Source: JAVJST01 sp965229715
GTDB lineage: Bacteria; Pseudomonadota; Alphaproteobacteria; Rhodospirillales; Casp-alpha2
NCBI GenBank assembly: GCA_965229715.1
Contig: CBDDJL010000004.1
Coordinates: forward strand, 186,001-250,000
Reading direction: 5' to 3'
Length of the DNA: 64,000 nt
The notes beneath the pieces were generated by a model. It made no database searches. It saw only the letters and a list, made by a program, of their open reading frames with translations, and was not told the DNA's origin. The position numbers were made by a program, and so were the translations under genes. This document shows, one piece after another, positions 26,152 to 35,438 of this stretch. Numbering within the stretch: the stretch's first letter is position 1; the number at the start of each line of letters is the position of its first letter.

Positions 26152-27360
26152 ATGCGGATCAAGGAATTCAAGACCTTCGTCGTCGGCAACCCGCCGCCCC
26201 GCGCTGGCGGGCGCTATTTCATTTTCGTCAAGCTGACGACCGACGACGGGATCGAGGGGATCGGCGAATGCTACGTCGCGACCGTCGGGCCGCACACGGT
26301 GGCGAAGATGATCGAGGACGTCTGCGAACGGCACATCGTCGGCATCGATCCGTTCCATATCGAACAGATGTGGCGCCGCGTCTACGGCTCGGGCTATTCG
26401 GCGCGGCCCGACATCTCGCTGGTCGGCGTGCTCAGCGGCATCGAAATGGCATGCTGGGACATCGCCGGGAAGGCCGTCGGCAAACCGGTCTACGAACTGC
26501 TTGGCGGCCGTGTGCACGAAACGCTGCGCAGCTACACGTATCTTTATCCGGCGGACGGCGACGTCTACCCGGAAGGCGATGCGAAAACCGTCTACAACGA
26601 CCCGGACATGGCGGCTGAGGCCGCACTGCACTGCGTCGAAGAAGGTTTTACCGCCGTCAAGTTCGACCCCGCCGGTCCCTACACGGTTTATGACGGCCAC
26701 CAGCCGCTGCTTGAGGATCTCGACCTCTCCGAGCGCATGTGCAGGCGGGTGCGCGAGGCCGTCGGCACCCGCGCCGATATTCTGTTCGGCACCCATGGTC
26801 AGTTCACGGCATCCGGCGCGATCCGTCTCGGCCGCAAGATCGAACCCTACGACCCGCTCTGGTTCGAGGAGCCGACGCCGCCCGAAAACCCGGCCGAGAT
26901 GGCGCGCGTTGCGGCGCAATGCAAGGTGCCCATCGCGACCGGCGAACGGCTCACGACGAAGTGGGAGTTCGCGCGGGTCCTGGAGGCCAGGGCCGCATCG
27001 ATCCTGCAGATGAACCTCGGCCGCGTCGGCGGTCTGCTGGAGGCCAAGAAGATCGCCGGCATGGCGGAGGCCTATCATTGCGTCATCGCGCCGCATCTCT
27101 ACTGCGGACCGATCGTCGGCGCGGCCAATATCCAGCTCTCGACCTGTTCGCCCAATTTCCTGATTCTCGAAAGCATCAGGAAATGGGACGGTTTTTACGC
27201 CGAGCTTCTGAAGAAGCCGGTGCAATGGCAGGACGGCTACGTGATCCCGCCGACGGAGCCGGGCCTCGGCGTCGAACTCGACGAGGACGTGGCGCTGGCC
27301 AACCCGTACGACGGCGACGAACTGCAGTTGATCATGTCGCCCGATCCGCGGATGCCTTAA
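26152..27360 (+). CDS. Mandelate racemase/muconate lactonizing enzyme family (sugar-acid dehydratase-like)
   Basis: A 402-residue enolase-superfamily protein: N-terminal capping domain (about 1-115) and a C-terminal barrel. Glu ligands are visible in PLWFEEPTPPEN and IATGERLTTKWEF, and the family His is in VIAPHLYCGP. The position of the first metal ligand is odd: galactonate or mannonate dehydratase relatives have an Asp two residues before His, while this protein has FGTHGQF, with Gly there. The activity is therefore uncertain; a sugar-acid dehydratase is the closest match. GGAG precedes the ATG. Its stop overlaps the zur stop on the opposite strand. Confidence 0.82.
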   Translation: MRIKEFKTFVVGNPPPRAGGRYFIFVKLTTDDGIEGIGECYVATVGPHTVAKMIEDVCERHIVGIDPFHIEQMWRRVYGSGYSARPDISLVGVLSGIEMACWDIAGKAVGKPVYELLGGRVHETLRSYTYLYPADGDVYPEGDAKTVYNDPDMAAEAALHCVEEGFTAVKFDPAGPYTVYDGHQPLLEDLDLSERMCRRVREAVGTRADILFGTHGQFTASGAIRLGRKIEPYDPLWFEEPTPPENPAEMARVAAQCKVPIATGERLTTKWEFARVLEARAASILQMNLGRVGGLLEAKKIAGMAEAYHCVIAPHLYCGPIVGAANIQLSTCSPNFLILESIRKWDGFYAELLKKPVQWQDGYVIPPTEPGLGVELDEDVALANPYDGDELQLIMSPDPRMP

Positions 27361-27758
27361 ACCGCCGATCCGCAGTTCCGGCACTGCCCCTTCACCTCGA
27401 AGGTCAGTTCGCGGGCATTGAACCCGGACCGTTTGGTCACCGCATCCAGCGCCGAGACCCGCTCGGCGAGCGCGAACTCGGACACATCGCCGCAATCCTC
27501 GCAGATACAGAACGCCACCGCGGCATGGCCGCCGGCCTTGTGCTTGTGCGAACACGCAACGAAGGCGTTCATGCTTTCGATGCGGTGAACCTTGTCGCAC
27601 TGCGCCAGTTTGTCGAGCGCCCGATAGACCTGGGCCGGAGCGCGCAGCCCCTCGTCGCGCAGCGCGTCGAGCACGTCGTAAGCGCTCATGGCGCGGCCCA
27701 TCCGCTCAAGCACGCCGAGCACCAGTTCGTCGTTGCGGCCGAGTTTAGGCATCGCCAT
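27357..27758 (-). CDS. zur: Zinc uptake regulator Zur (Fur family)
   Basis: A 133-residue Fur-family metalloregulator: winged-helix N-terminal domain (about 1-75; PAQVYRALDKLAQCDKVHRI is the recognition region) and a metal-binding C-terminal domain. CICEDCGDV and a C-terminal CRNCG supply the structural Cys4 zinc site, and HKHKAGGHAAVAF the regulatory ligands. When zinc is sufficient it should repress znuABC at the GTTATA-T-TATAAC site at 29404. The ATG at 27758 has GAGGGGAAG upstream; the longer frame has no such site. It overlaps znuB by 14 bases and is last of a znuC-znuB-zur operon. Confidence 0.93.
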   Translation of the reverse strand: MAMPKLGRNDELVLGVLERMGRAMSAYDVLDALRDEGLRAPAQVYRALDKLAQCDKVHRIESMNAFVACSHKHKAGGHAAVAFCICEDCGDVSEFALAERVSALDAVTKRSGFNARELTFEVKGQCRNCGSAV

Positions 27759-28581
27759 GGCGGCTTCCCCTCTCTTGAACGGCGATGCGCCAAACGGCGT
27801 CGACGCACAACGCGGCGAGAAAGATGACGAGGGCGGCGACCACCACGGACGGCCCGGCCGGCGTATCGGCGTGCAGCGAACCGCCCAGCCCCAGAACCAC
27901 CGCGGCAATGCCGGCGAGCGCGGCGTAGAGCGCCATCCGTTCGGGCCCGCCGGCGAACCGCCGCGCGGTTGCGGCCGGGATGACGAGCATGGCCGTGATC
28001 AGCAGAATGCCGACGATCTTCATGGCGATGGCGATAACGGCGGCGAGCAGGACCATGAAGACGAGCCGCGCCCGCGCCGGGTTCATGTGCTCGGCGGCTG
28101 CGAGTTCCTCGTTGACCGTCGCCGCCAGCAACGAAGGCCAGATCCGGACCAGCATCGCGAGCACGCACGCGCCGCCGACGTAGACGGCCACGAGATCGGC
28201 CTTCGAGACGGCCAGAATATCGCCGAACAGGTAGGCCATCAGATCGATCCGCGCGCCCGGCAGCACGGCGACGAGCACGAGACCGCCGGCCAGCGTGCCG
28301 TGAGCGAGAATGCCGAGCAGCACATCGGTGGAGAGTTGCAGGCGGCGCTCGGCGATCACCAGAAGCAACGCGCCGGCAACCGTAACGACGAAGACGCCGA
28401 TCAGCAGATGAATATCGAACAGGAACGCCAGCGCCACGCCGAGCAGCGCCGCATGTGCCATGGTATCGCCGAAGTACGCCATCCGGCGCCAGACGACGAA
28501 GCAGCCGAGCGGTCCGGTGACCGCGGCCACGCCGACGCCGGCGAGCAGCGCACGGACGAAGAAGTCATCGAGCATGGTCAT
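27745..28581 (-). CDS. znuB: Zinc ABC transporter permease
   Basis: A 278-residue inner-membrane permease of the ABC-3 family with about eight transmembrane segments. It transports Zn2+ delivered by ZnuA. Recognisable parts are the N terminus FVRALLAGVGVAAVTGPLG, then RMAYFGDTMAHAALLGVAL, the EAA-like coupling loop, and the central AYLFGDILAVSKADL. It overlaps znuC by 17 bases upstream and zur by 14 downstream. Confidence 0.94.
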   Translation of the reverse strand: MTMLDDFFVRALLAGVGVAAVTGPLGCFVVWRRMAYFGDTMAHAALLGVALAFLFDIHLLIGVFVVTVAGALLLVIAERRLQLSTDVLLGILAHGTLAGGLVLVAVLPGARIDLMAYLFGDILAVSKADLVAVYVGGACVLAMLVRIWPSLLAATVNEELAAAEHMNPARARLVFMVLLAAVIAIAMKIVGILLITAMLVIPAATARRFAGGPERMALYAALAGIAAVVLGLGGSLHADTPAGPSVVVAALVIFLAALCVDAVWRIAVQERGSRHGDA

Positions 28582-29389
28582 GACCGCCGGTGCGCCCTTC
28601 GTTGCCGGTTCTGTCCACGCCGCCAGGATCCTCGATCTGGTCCTCGATTTGACCTTGGCGATGATCGTGATGGTGATGATGGTCGTGATGGTGGCGATAG
28701 ATCGCCAGCTGCTCGGCCGCGCGGGGGCCGAACAGGGTCTTGTATTCGTTGGTTTCGGCGACCGATTGCGGCGTGCCGGAACAGCACACGTGCCCGTCCA
28801 GGCAAACGACGGTGTCGGTTTCCGCCATAACGATATGCAGGTCGTGGGAAATCAGCAGAATACCGCACGACAGCCTGTCGCGGATGCGGCGGATCAGATC
28901 GTAAAGCGCGATCTCGCCGGCGAAGTCAACGCCCTGGACCGGCTCGTCGAGAACCAGCAGATCGGGCTTTCGCATCAGCGCACGGGCCAACAGCGCGCGG
29001 CGGAACTCGCCGCCCGACAGCCTGTGGACCTGGGCCTCCGCAAGGTGTCCGATGCCGACTTCCGACAGCGCCGTATCGACATCCGCCCGGTCGCGGCCGC
29101 CCGTGAGGGTCATCAGGCGCCGGACGGTCATTGGCAGCGTCCAGTCGACGGCGAGTTTTTGCGGCACATAACCGATCCGCAGGGCATCGGCGCGCTGGAC
29201 TGCGCCTTCGGTCACGTCGACGAGACCGAGCATGGCCCGCGCGGTCGTGCTCTTGCCGCTGCCGTTGGGTCCGATCAGCGTCACGATCTCGCGACGGCTG
29301 ACCGAAAGCGAGACGTGACGGATCAACCACGATCCGTCGCGGCGAACGCCGATATCCCGAACGTCGATGAGTCTATTGTCGTTTGTCAT
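28565..29389 (-). CDS. znuC: Zinc ABC transporter ATP-binding protein
   Basis: A 274-residue ABC ATPase. Walker A GPNGSGKST, signature LSGGEFRRALLARAL, Walker B LLVLDEPVQGVD and switch His SHDLH are all present. The C terminus has a His-rich stretch (IYRHHHDHHHHHDHR, about residues 235-250), which probably binds zinc and is an addition beyond the catalytic core. It is the first gene of the znuC-znuB-zur operon, divergent from znuA across 57 bp that contains the Zur box. Confidence 0.95.
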   Translation of the reverse strand: MTNDNRLIDVRDIGVRRDGSWLIRHVSLSVSRREIVTLIGPNGSGKSTTARAMLGLVDVTEGAVQRADALRIGYVPQKLAVDWTLPMTVRRLMTLTGGRDRADVDTALSEVGIGHLAEAQVHRLSGGEFRRALLARALMRKPDLLVLDEPVQGVDFAGEIALYDLIRRIRDRLSCGILLISHDLHIVMAETDTVVCLDGHVCCSGTPQSVAETNEYKTLFGPRAAEQLAIYRHHHDHHHHHDHRQGQIEDQIEDPGGVDRTGNEGRTGGHDHAR

Positions 29390-29403
29390 GACTTAATCTA
29401 TAC

Positions 29404-29416
29404 GTTATATTATAAC
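29404..29416. promoter_or_regulatory. Zur box between znuC and znuA
   Basis: GTTATA-T-TATAAC, a perfect inverted repeat around one base, in the 57-bp gap between the divergent znuC and znuA starts. It matches the core of known alphaproteobacterial Zur boxes as I recall them. One dimeric Zur here could repress both transcripts. The AT-rich block also probably contains the overlapping promoters. Confidence 0.88.
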
Positions 29417-29446
29417 AAAACACAATGCACTGAGAGAAAGCCGCTC

Positions 29447-30445
29447 ATGTTTTTTCGCCGCCGCGCAATCGCCGTTCTTGTCTTCTCCCTGCTTATGCTC
29501 GGGGTTCCCGTGCGAGCCGCCGATCCCGTGCCTTCGGTGGTGGTCAGTATCAAGCCGATCCATTCCTTGGTGAGCGGCGTCATGGCGGGCGCCGGCGAGC
29601 CGGTTCTGCTGATTCCCGACACCGCGTCGCCGCATGATCACGCGCTCCGGCCGTCCGATGCGCGTGCCCTCGAAGAGGCCGACGCGGTTTTCTGGGTCGG
29701 CGATCTCATGGAGGGATTCCTGAGCGATGCTCTCGATACGCTGGCCGGACGCGCCACGGTCGTGACGCTGATCGATACGCCCGGCATCGACTTGCTGGCC
29801 CTGCGCGAGGGCGGCGTGTGGGAAACGCACGATCACGGGGATCACGGTCACGACACCCACGACGAAGAAACCCATGCGCACGAAAAGCACGACCACGACG
29901 ACGCGCACGGCCACGATGACGAACCGGTCAACGCGCATGTTTGGCTCGATCCGACCGTCGCGAAGCGTATTGTTGCGCGCACGGTCGATGTGCTGTCGAC
30001 CATCGATCCGGCGCGGATCTCGATTTACAAAACGAATGCCGATGCGCTGCTGAAACGCCTCGACGCGCTCGACGAGGAGATCGCCGCACTACTGGAACCG
30101 GTCAGGGAGCGGCCGTTCATCGTGTTTCACGACGCCTATCCCTATTTCGAGCGCCGCTACGGCCTGACCGTGCGGGGATCGATCACTCTCGATCCGGATC
30201 ATTCCCCCGGTGCGCGCCGTGTCTCCGACCTGCGGGATGTCATCGTCGGGCGGCACGCGGTCTGCGTATTTGCGGAACCGCAGTTCGAGCCCGCCATCGT
30301 GACGAGCCTGATCGAAGGCACGCCGGCCCGCTCGGGTCAGCTCGACCCGATCGGCGTCGGTCTCTTGCCGGGACCGGATGTCTACTTCCAGATGATGCGC
30401 AGGAACGCCGAGGCCATGCGCGATTGTCTCGATCCGACGACCTGA
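29447..30445 (+). CDS. znuA: Zinc ABC transporter substrate-binding protein
   Basis: A 332-residue periplasmic zinc-binding protein (cluster A-I). Residues 1-24 form a Sec signal peptide ending at VRA-ADP. Likely zinc ligands are H63 in SPHDHAL, H164 in NAHVWLDPT and the His in FIVFHDAYPYF. Residues 128-156 form the family acidic, His-rich loop (HDHGDHGHDTHDEETHAH and on). An in-frame extension upstream reads antisense through znuC and is not used. It is divergent from znuC, and its promoter overlaps the Zur box. Confidence 0.95.
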   Translation: MFFRRRAIAVLVFSLLMLGVPVRAADPVPSVVVSIKPIHSLVSGVMAGAGEPVLLIPDTASPHDHALRPSDARALEEADAVFWVGDLMEGFLSDALDTLAGRATVVTLIDTPGIDLLALREGGVWETHDHGDHGHDTHDEETHAHEKHDHDDAHGHDDEPVNAHVWLDPTVAKRIVARTVDVLSTIDPARISIYKTNADALLKRLDALDEEIAALLEPVRERPFIVFHDAYPYFERRYGLTVRGSITLDPDHSPGARRVSDLRDVIVGRHAVCVFAEPQFEPAIVTSLIEGTPARSGQLDPIGVGLLPGPDVYFQMMRRNAEAMRDCLDPTT

Positions 30446-30457
30446 CGCCGATCCGGT

Positions 30458-31438
30458 CTAGGCGCCGAGAACGTCCGCGAAAAGCGCCGCATCGACATTG
30501 CCGCCAGAGATCACGACAACCACCGTCTTGCCCGCAATATCCGACGGCTGACCCGAGAGCAGCGCAGCGAGCCCGACGGCGCCGCCCGGCTCGACAACGA
30601 GCTTGAGGTCGAGAAACGCCACGCGCATGGCCTCGCGCACCTTGTCCTCGGCAACGCCGATGCCGCCGGCCAGGGTCCGTTCGTTGATCGCGAAGGTCAA
30701 CTCGCCGGGACTCGGCGAGAGAAGCGCATCGCAGATCGATGGTTGTCCGGTATCGGCCTGTTCCCGCGTGCCGCTGCGCAAAGACCGCATGGTATCGTCG
30801 TATCCGTCCGGCTCGACCGCCCAGATGTCGGCATCCGGAAACCGTTCCGTCACGGCCAGCGACATGCCGGCGATCAGGCCGCCGCCGCCGCACGGGCACA
30901 ACACGATGTCGGGCGTCAGATCGCGGGCGGCCAGATCGGCGGCGATTTCGAGGCCGACGGTTCCCTGCCCGGCGATCACGGGACCATAGTCGAACGGCGG
31001 AATGAGCGTCCGGCCTTCGGCGTCCGCAACCGCCGCGGCGATGGCCGCTCGGTCCTCCGTGTAGCGGTCGTAGGTGATCACCTCGCCGCCGAAAGCGGCC
31101 GTGTTCCCGAGCTTGATGGCCGGCGCATCGGCCGGCATGACGATCTTGGCGGACGATCCGAACGCCGTCGCGGCGGCGGCGACGCCCTGCGCATGATTGC
31201 CGGACGAAAACGCGACGACGCCGCGAGCCGCATCCGCCTCGCTCAGGGATGCGATGGCATTGCAGGCGCCGCGAAACTTGAACGACCCAGTGCGTTGCAG
31301 ACACTCCGGTTTGAACAGCACCTGCGCGCCGAAGCGGGCGTCGATCTGCGGCGACGAAAGCAGCGGCGTCCGCACCGCAAGCCCGGCAATCCGTCCCGCC
31401 GCATCGTGAATATCGTCGATTCCGGGCAATTCGCTCAC
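30458..31438 (-). CDS. Threonine/serine dehydratase-like PLP enzyme
   Basis: A 326-residue fold-type II PLP enzyme, which deaminates serine or threonine to the 2-oxo acid. The PLP lysine is in TGSFKFRGACNA, the phosphate-binding glycine loop is GGGGLIAGMS, and the Asn-containing SSGNHAQGVAAAA motif is typical. The GTG at 31438 is preferred over the TTG six codons upstream because GGAGGT lies six bases before it. There is no ACT regulatory domain, so it is the short catabolic form. It is divergent from the PfkB kinase gene and convergent with znuA. Threo-hydroxyaspartate or other beta-hydroxy amino acids are alternative substrates. Confidence 0.88.
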   Translation of the reverse strand: MSELPGIDDIHDAAGRIAGLAVRTPLLSSPQIDARFGAQVLFKPECLQRTGSFKFRGACNAIASLSEADAARGVVAFSSGNHAQGVAAAATAFGSSAKIVMPADAPAIKLGNTAAFGGEVITYDRYTEDRAAIAAAVADAEGRTLIPPFDYGPVIAGQGTVGLEIAADLAARDLTPDIVLCPCGGGGLIAGMSLAVTERFPDADIWAVEPDGYDDTMRSLRSGTREQADTGQPSICDALLSPSPGELTFAINERTLAGGIGVAEDKVREAMRVAFLDLKLVVEPGGAVGLAALLSGQPSDIAGKTVVVVISGGNVDAALFADVLGA

Positions 31439-31550
31439 CGCAGCACCTCCGTTCAAATCCGGGCGTCACAAGAGCGCAATTATTCTGGATTTGCAATTCC
31501 CGGTAATACTCTGCACAAGCAAGGGAACCAACCCGAACGGAGCCCTACGC

Positions 31551-32645
31551 ATGAAGGCCCTTACCATCGGCGGTGCGATGGTCGACACCATCGCCATCAT
31601 CCGAAGCGAGCAGATCGAGCGCATGGAAATGCGCAACGCCGATATCTCGTTTCTGCTGCTCGAGGAGGGCCGCAAGACCGAGGCGACCGAGATTTCGACC
31701 CACTGCGGCGGCGGCGCGGTCAACGCGGCGGTCGCCATGGCGCGGCTCGGCCATGACGTGTCGACCCTGGTGAAGCTCGGTCAGGACGACCGCGCCGATA
31801 TCGTGCTCTCCAAACTGAGCGACGAAGGCGTATCGACCCGCTGGGCCTCGCGCACGCCGGAGGCCCCGACCGGCGCCGCCGTCATGGTCGCCTCGCACGA
31901 CCGCAATGCGGCGATCTTCACGTTCCGGGGCGCCAACACGCTGATCCGCCCGAACGACCTGAAGGCCGACGCCTTCGCCGTCGACCTGGTCTATGTCACC
32001 GGCCTCTCGAACGAATCGGCGGACTGCTTTCCCGATATCGTCGCCGCCGCGAAATCACACAAGGCGAAAGTCGCGGTCAACCCCGGCATTCGCCAGTTGT
32101 CCGCCCGCCACGATGCGTTTCACGATTGCCTGGCCGCCATCGATCTGCTTGCCATCAACCGGGTCGAAGCGGACACCCTGGTGCCGACACTGATCAGCCG
32201 TTTCGGCGAAGGCGGACCGTCCCTGCCCCTCGAACCGGACGAAACGCCGCCGGCGCTCGTTGGCCGCGGCTTCGAGGGCGGCGGCTTCCAGATGACGATG
32301 ACCGGCTTCTTCGCCGCCCTGCTGGAACTCGGCGTCGGCGCCGTCGTCGTCACCGACGGCCGTAACGGCGCGTACCTCGCGTCGGATAACGGAATCGTCT
32401 ACTGCCCGGTGTCCTCGGCCGAGGTCGTCGGCACGGCCGGCGCCGGCGATGCCTTTTCGTCGACCCTGGCCGCCGGTCTCGCCGACGGTCTCGAGTCCGA
32501 AACGGCGCTTGTGCGCGCGACCCTCAATGCCGCTTCCGTGATCGGCCATATCGACACACAGACCGGCTTGCTGGACCACGCGGCGCTGGATGAACGCGCA
32601 CAGGCGGGCGACCATAACCTGACGACCCGCGCCTGGGACATTTAG
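31551..32645 (+). CDS. PfkB-family carbohydrate kinase
   Basis: A 364-residue ribokinase-like kinase that phosphorylates a sugar or nucleoside hydroxyl. The first PfkB signature appears as CGGGAVNAAVAMARLG near residue 52 and the catalytic signature as GTAGAGDAFSSTLAAGLADG near the end, with the catalytic base Asp in GAGDAF. A 40-residue insert after about residue 215 (SLPLEPDETPPALVGRGFEG) is longer than in ribokinase. CGGAG lies nine bases before the ATG. The CPA2 antiporter gene follows by 19 bases. Substrate is unknown. Confidence 0.88.
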   Translation: MKALTIGGAMVDTIAIIRSEQIERMEMRNADISFLLLEEGRKTEATEISTHCGGGAVNAAVAMARLGHDVSTLVKLGQDDRADIVLSKLSDEGVSTRWASRTPEAPTGAAVMVASHDRNAAIFTFRGANTLIRPNDLKADAFAVDLVYVTGLSNESADCFPDIVAAAKSHKAKVAVNPGIRQLSARHDAFHDCLAAIDLLAINRVEADTLVPTLISRFGEGGPSLPLEPDETPPALVGRGFEGGGFQMTMTGFFAALLELGVGAVVVTDGRNGAYLASDNGIVYCPVSSAEVVGTAGAGDAFSSTLAAGLADGLESETALVRATLNAASVIGHIDTQTGLLDHAALDERAQAGDHNLTTRAWDI

Positions 32646-32664
32646 AGAAAGCGGACCGGAAGCG

Positions 32665-34446
32665 ATGTCATTTCTTGCAGAAGCCGCCATCTTTCTCGCC
32701 GCCGCCGTGATCGCCGTGCCGATCGCGAAGCGCCTGGGGCTGGGCTCGATCCTGGGATATCTGGCGGCCGGCGCGGCGATCGGGCCGTGGGGCTTCGGCT
32801 GGATCTACGAAGTCGAGAACATCCTGCATTTCGCCGAACTCGGCGTCGTCATGCTGCTGTTCCTGATCGGACTGGAGTTGCAGCCGAGCCGGCTCTGGCG
32901 CATGCGAAAGCCGGTGTTCGGGCTCGGCGGCGCACAGGTCGGCCTGACCGCCACGCTGATGACCGCTGCGGGCATGTTCGCCGGACTGAGCTGGAACGTC
33001 GCGCTGACCGTCGGTCTCGCCCTTGCGCTTTCGTCGACCGCGTTCGCGCTTCAGATGCTGGGCGAAAAGAACCTGATCCCGACCAAATTCGGCCGCTCCG
33101 CCTTTTCCGTTCTGCTGTTTCAGGACGTCGCGGCGATCCCGATCATCGCCATCGTGCCGTTCCTTGCGACGACGGCCGTCGACCCGGACCAGGCGCTGAC
33201 GCTCGCCGACGGCGCGATCATGGTGGCGACCATCGCGGGCGTCATCGGCATCGGCCGCTACGTCCTCAAATTTCTGCTGCGCTGGGTCGCCGATACCGGC
33301 ATCCATGAACTGTTCACCGCCTGCGGCCTGCTGAGCGTTCTCGGCGTCGCCCTGCTGATGCAGGCCGTCGGGCTGTCGATGGCGCTCGGCGCGTTCCTCG
33401 CCGGCGTGCTGCTGGCCGATTCAGAATACCGCCACGCCCTCGAAGCCGACATCGAGCCGTTCAAGGGATTGTTGCTCGGGCTGTTTTTCATCGCCGTCGG
33501 CATGTCGGTCAATTTCGGCACGCTGGCTCATTCGTTCGGCCTCGTCACCGCTCTGGTCGTCGTTCTCGTCGGCACGAAGGCGTTGATTCTCCTCGGTCTC
33601 GGCCGCTGGTCGGGGCTCGACTGGGCGGCGAGCCGGAACTTCGCGCTGTCGATTTCCCAAGGCGGCGAGTTCGCCTTCGTGATCTTCAACATCGCGGTCG
33701 GCGCGTCGGTCATGCCGAAGCCCCTCGCCGACCTGCTGATCCTTGTCGTCACCATCTCCATGGCGTCGACGCCGGTGCTGTTCCTGATCAATGAAAAGCT
33801 GAGCGGCCGCACGTCAAAGGCCGAGGAAACGGAAATGCCGCAGATACCGGAGGACGAGTATCCGGTGGTAATTGCCGGGTTCGGCCGGTTCGGGCAGGTC
33901 GTCGGCCGCATGCTGGCGGCCAAGCGGATCGGCTTCACGGCGCTCGAGAGCGATGCCTCGCAGATCGATTTCGTGCGCCGGTTCGGCAGCAAGATCTATT
34001 ACGGCGACGCCAGCCGGCTCGATGTCCTGCGCGCCGCCGGAATCGCCAAGGCACGTGTCTTCGTTCTGGCGATCGAGGATATCGAGCGCGCGATCAAGGC
34101 GGTGCAATTGGTCAAATCGCACTTTCCGGGCGTAAGCATCGTGGCCCGCGCCCGCCACCGCCGTCATGCGCACCTGTTAATGGATGCCGGGGTCGAGACG
34201 GTGATCCGCGAAACGTTTCTCTCGAGCGTCGACGCCGGCCGCGTCGTGTTCGAACAACTCGGCTTTGCCGCGAAGGATGCGGCCTACTTCGCGGAAACGT
34301 TCCGCGACCACGACGAACGCATGTTGCGCCACCAGCACGCCATTCATAACGACGAGGAAAAGATCGTCGAACAGGTCCGCATCTGGAGCGATGAGCTGGA
34401 ACAACTGTTTTCCGATGACGTCAGTTCGGGCAAGACCGACGACTGA
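32665..34446 (+). CDS. CPA2 monovalent cation:proton antiporter with RCK domain (Kef type)
   Basis: A 593-residue transporter. Residues about 5-380 form 12-13 transmembrane segments of a Na+/H+ exchanger-type core, with the QDVAAIPIIA region and SISQGGEFAFVIF typical of Kef proteins. Residues about 390-510 form a TrkA-N (RCK) NAD-binding domain: VVIAGFGRFGQVVGRML and YYGDASRLDVLRAAG. Kef-type systems expel K+ in exchange for H+, often under electrophile stress. It is flanked by the PfkB and GhrA-like genes in the same direction with short gaps, so probably one operon. Confidence 0.93.
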   Translation: MSFLAEAAIFLAAAVIAVPIAKRLGLGSILGYLAAGAAIGPWGFGWIYEVENILHFAELGVVMLLFLIGLELQPSRLWRMRKPVFGLGGAQVGLTATLMTAAGMFAGLSWNVALTVGLALALSSTAFALQMLGEKNLIPTKFGRSAFSVLLFQDVAAIPIIAIVPFLATTAVDPDQALTLADGAIMVATIAGVIGIGRYVLKFLLRWVADTGIHELFTACGLLSVLGVALLMQAVGLSMALGAFLAGVLLADSEYRHALEADIEPFKGLLLGLFFIAVGMSVNFGTLAHSFGLVTALVVVLVGTKALILLGLGRWSGLDWAASRNFALSISQGGEFAFVIFNIAVGASVMPKPLADLLILVVTISMASTPVLFLINEKLSGRTSKAEETEMPQIPEDEYPVVIAGFGRFGQVVGRMLAAKRIGFTALESDASQIDFVRRFGSKIYYGDASRLDVLRAAGIAKARVFVLAIEDIERAIKAVQLVKSHFPGVSIVARARHRRHAHLLMDAGVETVIRETFLSSVDAGRVVFEQLGFAAKDAAYFAETFRDHDERMLRHQHAIHNDEEKIVEQVRIWSDELEQLFSDDVSSGKTDD

Positions 34447-34486
34447 CCGTCCAAACCATTCGACCGCGCAGGGAAATCGAAACGCC

Positions 34487-35422
34487 ATGCCCATTCTGAT
34501 CAGCGTCAACTCGCCCAACTGGATGCGCGACGAAGACGTCTACGACCTCCTGCGGCCGCTGATGCCGGACGCGACAATTCATTGCGGTTTTCCGGAAACG
34601 CCGCTCGACGACGTGACCATGCTGGCGACGACCGAGTTCAACGGCGACCTTGTTCCGCTGCTGCCGAACCTCGAACTGATCCAGAAACTCGGCGCCGGCG
34701 TGGAGACGATGGCGCAGAATCCCGATCTGCCGGCGGACGTCCGGATCGCCCGCCTGGCATCGGAGAACCAGGCAAGGGAAATTGCCGAGTTCTGTCTCAC
34801 TTACATTCTCGCCGGGCAACGCAACATGGCATTCCACCTGGCAAACGAGGCCGTGGGGAAATGGTTGCAGCGCGCGCCCCGGCTCAACCGCGAAACGACC
34901 GTCGGCGTTCTCGGCCTCGGCGTCATCGGCGCGATGACGGCCCGCCTGCTGTTGCCGTTCGGTTTTAACGTGATCGGCTGGAGCCGGTCGGAAAAATCCA
35001 TCGACGGGGTCGACTGCCGAGCCGGCGCGGATGCCTTGCCGGGCGTTCTCGGCGCGAGCGATTACGTCGCCGCCATCCTGCCGTCGACACCAGAAACCCT
35101 GGGTATGTTCGATGCCGAAATGTTCGCCCACATGAAACCCGACGGCGTACTGATCAACGCCGGGCGGGGCACGCTGATCGTCGACGACGATCTGCTCACC
35201 GCACTGGAAGCCGGCCAGCTGGGCGGCGCCGTGCTGGACGTGTTCAACGCGGAGCCATTGCCGCCGGACCATCCCTACTGGGCGCATCCGAAGGTCACGG
35301 TCACGCCGCACGTGTCGGGCTGGAACGTCGACGACAGCCTGCCGCAAATCGCCGAAAACTATCGGCGGCTGACCGCCAGGGAGCCGCTGCTCAACGAGGT
35401 CGACCGCACCGCGGGATATTAG
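34487..35422 (+). CDS. 2-hydroxyacid dehydrogenase, GhrA-like (glyoxylate/hydroxypyruvate reductase)
   Basis: A 311-residue D-2-hydroxyacid dehydrogenase. The dinucleotide-binding motif is GLGVIGAMTARLLLPFGF with WSRS at the end of beta-2, suggesting NADPH preference. The catalytic Arg is in INAGRGTLI, Glu in DVFNAEPLP and His in TPHVSGWN. Overall shape and the C-terminal HVSGW match the GhrA group, which reduces glyoxylate or hydroxypyruvate. The start is the ATG at 34487, 40 bases after the antiporter stop. In this window glyoxylate could come from glycine or related oxidation, an inference. Confidence 0.9.
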   Translation: MPILISVNSPNWMRDEDVYDLLRPLMPDATIHCGFPETPLDDVTMLATTEFNGDLVPLLPNLELIQKLGAGVETMAQNPDLPADVRIARLASENQAREIAEFCLTYILAGQRNMAFHLANEAVGKWLQRAPRLNRETTVGVLGLGVIGAMTARLLLPFGFNVIGWSRSEKSIDGVDCRAGADALPGVLGASDYVAAILPSTPETLGMFDAEMFAHMKPDGVLINAGRGTLIVDDDLLTALEAGQLGGAVLDVFNAEPLPPDHPYWAHPKVTVTPHVSGWNVDDSLPQIAENYRRLTAREPLLNEVDRTAGY

Positions 35423-35438
35423 AGCCGGTCATGTTTTT

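Noticed and set aside
28460..29446. An in-frame extension upstream of znuA
   Set aside because: It reads antisense through znuB and znuC; the signal peptide begins exactly at the ATG at 29447.
29820..29920. Repeated GAC/CAC-rich tract inside znuA
   Set aside because: It encodes the His- and Asp-rich loop of ZnuA, so it is a coding feature and not a DNA repeat element.
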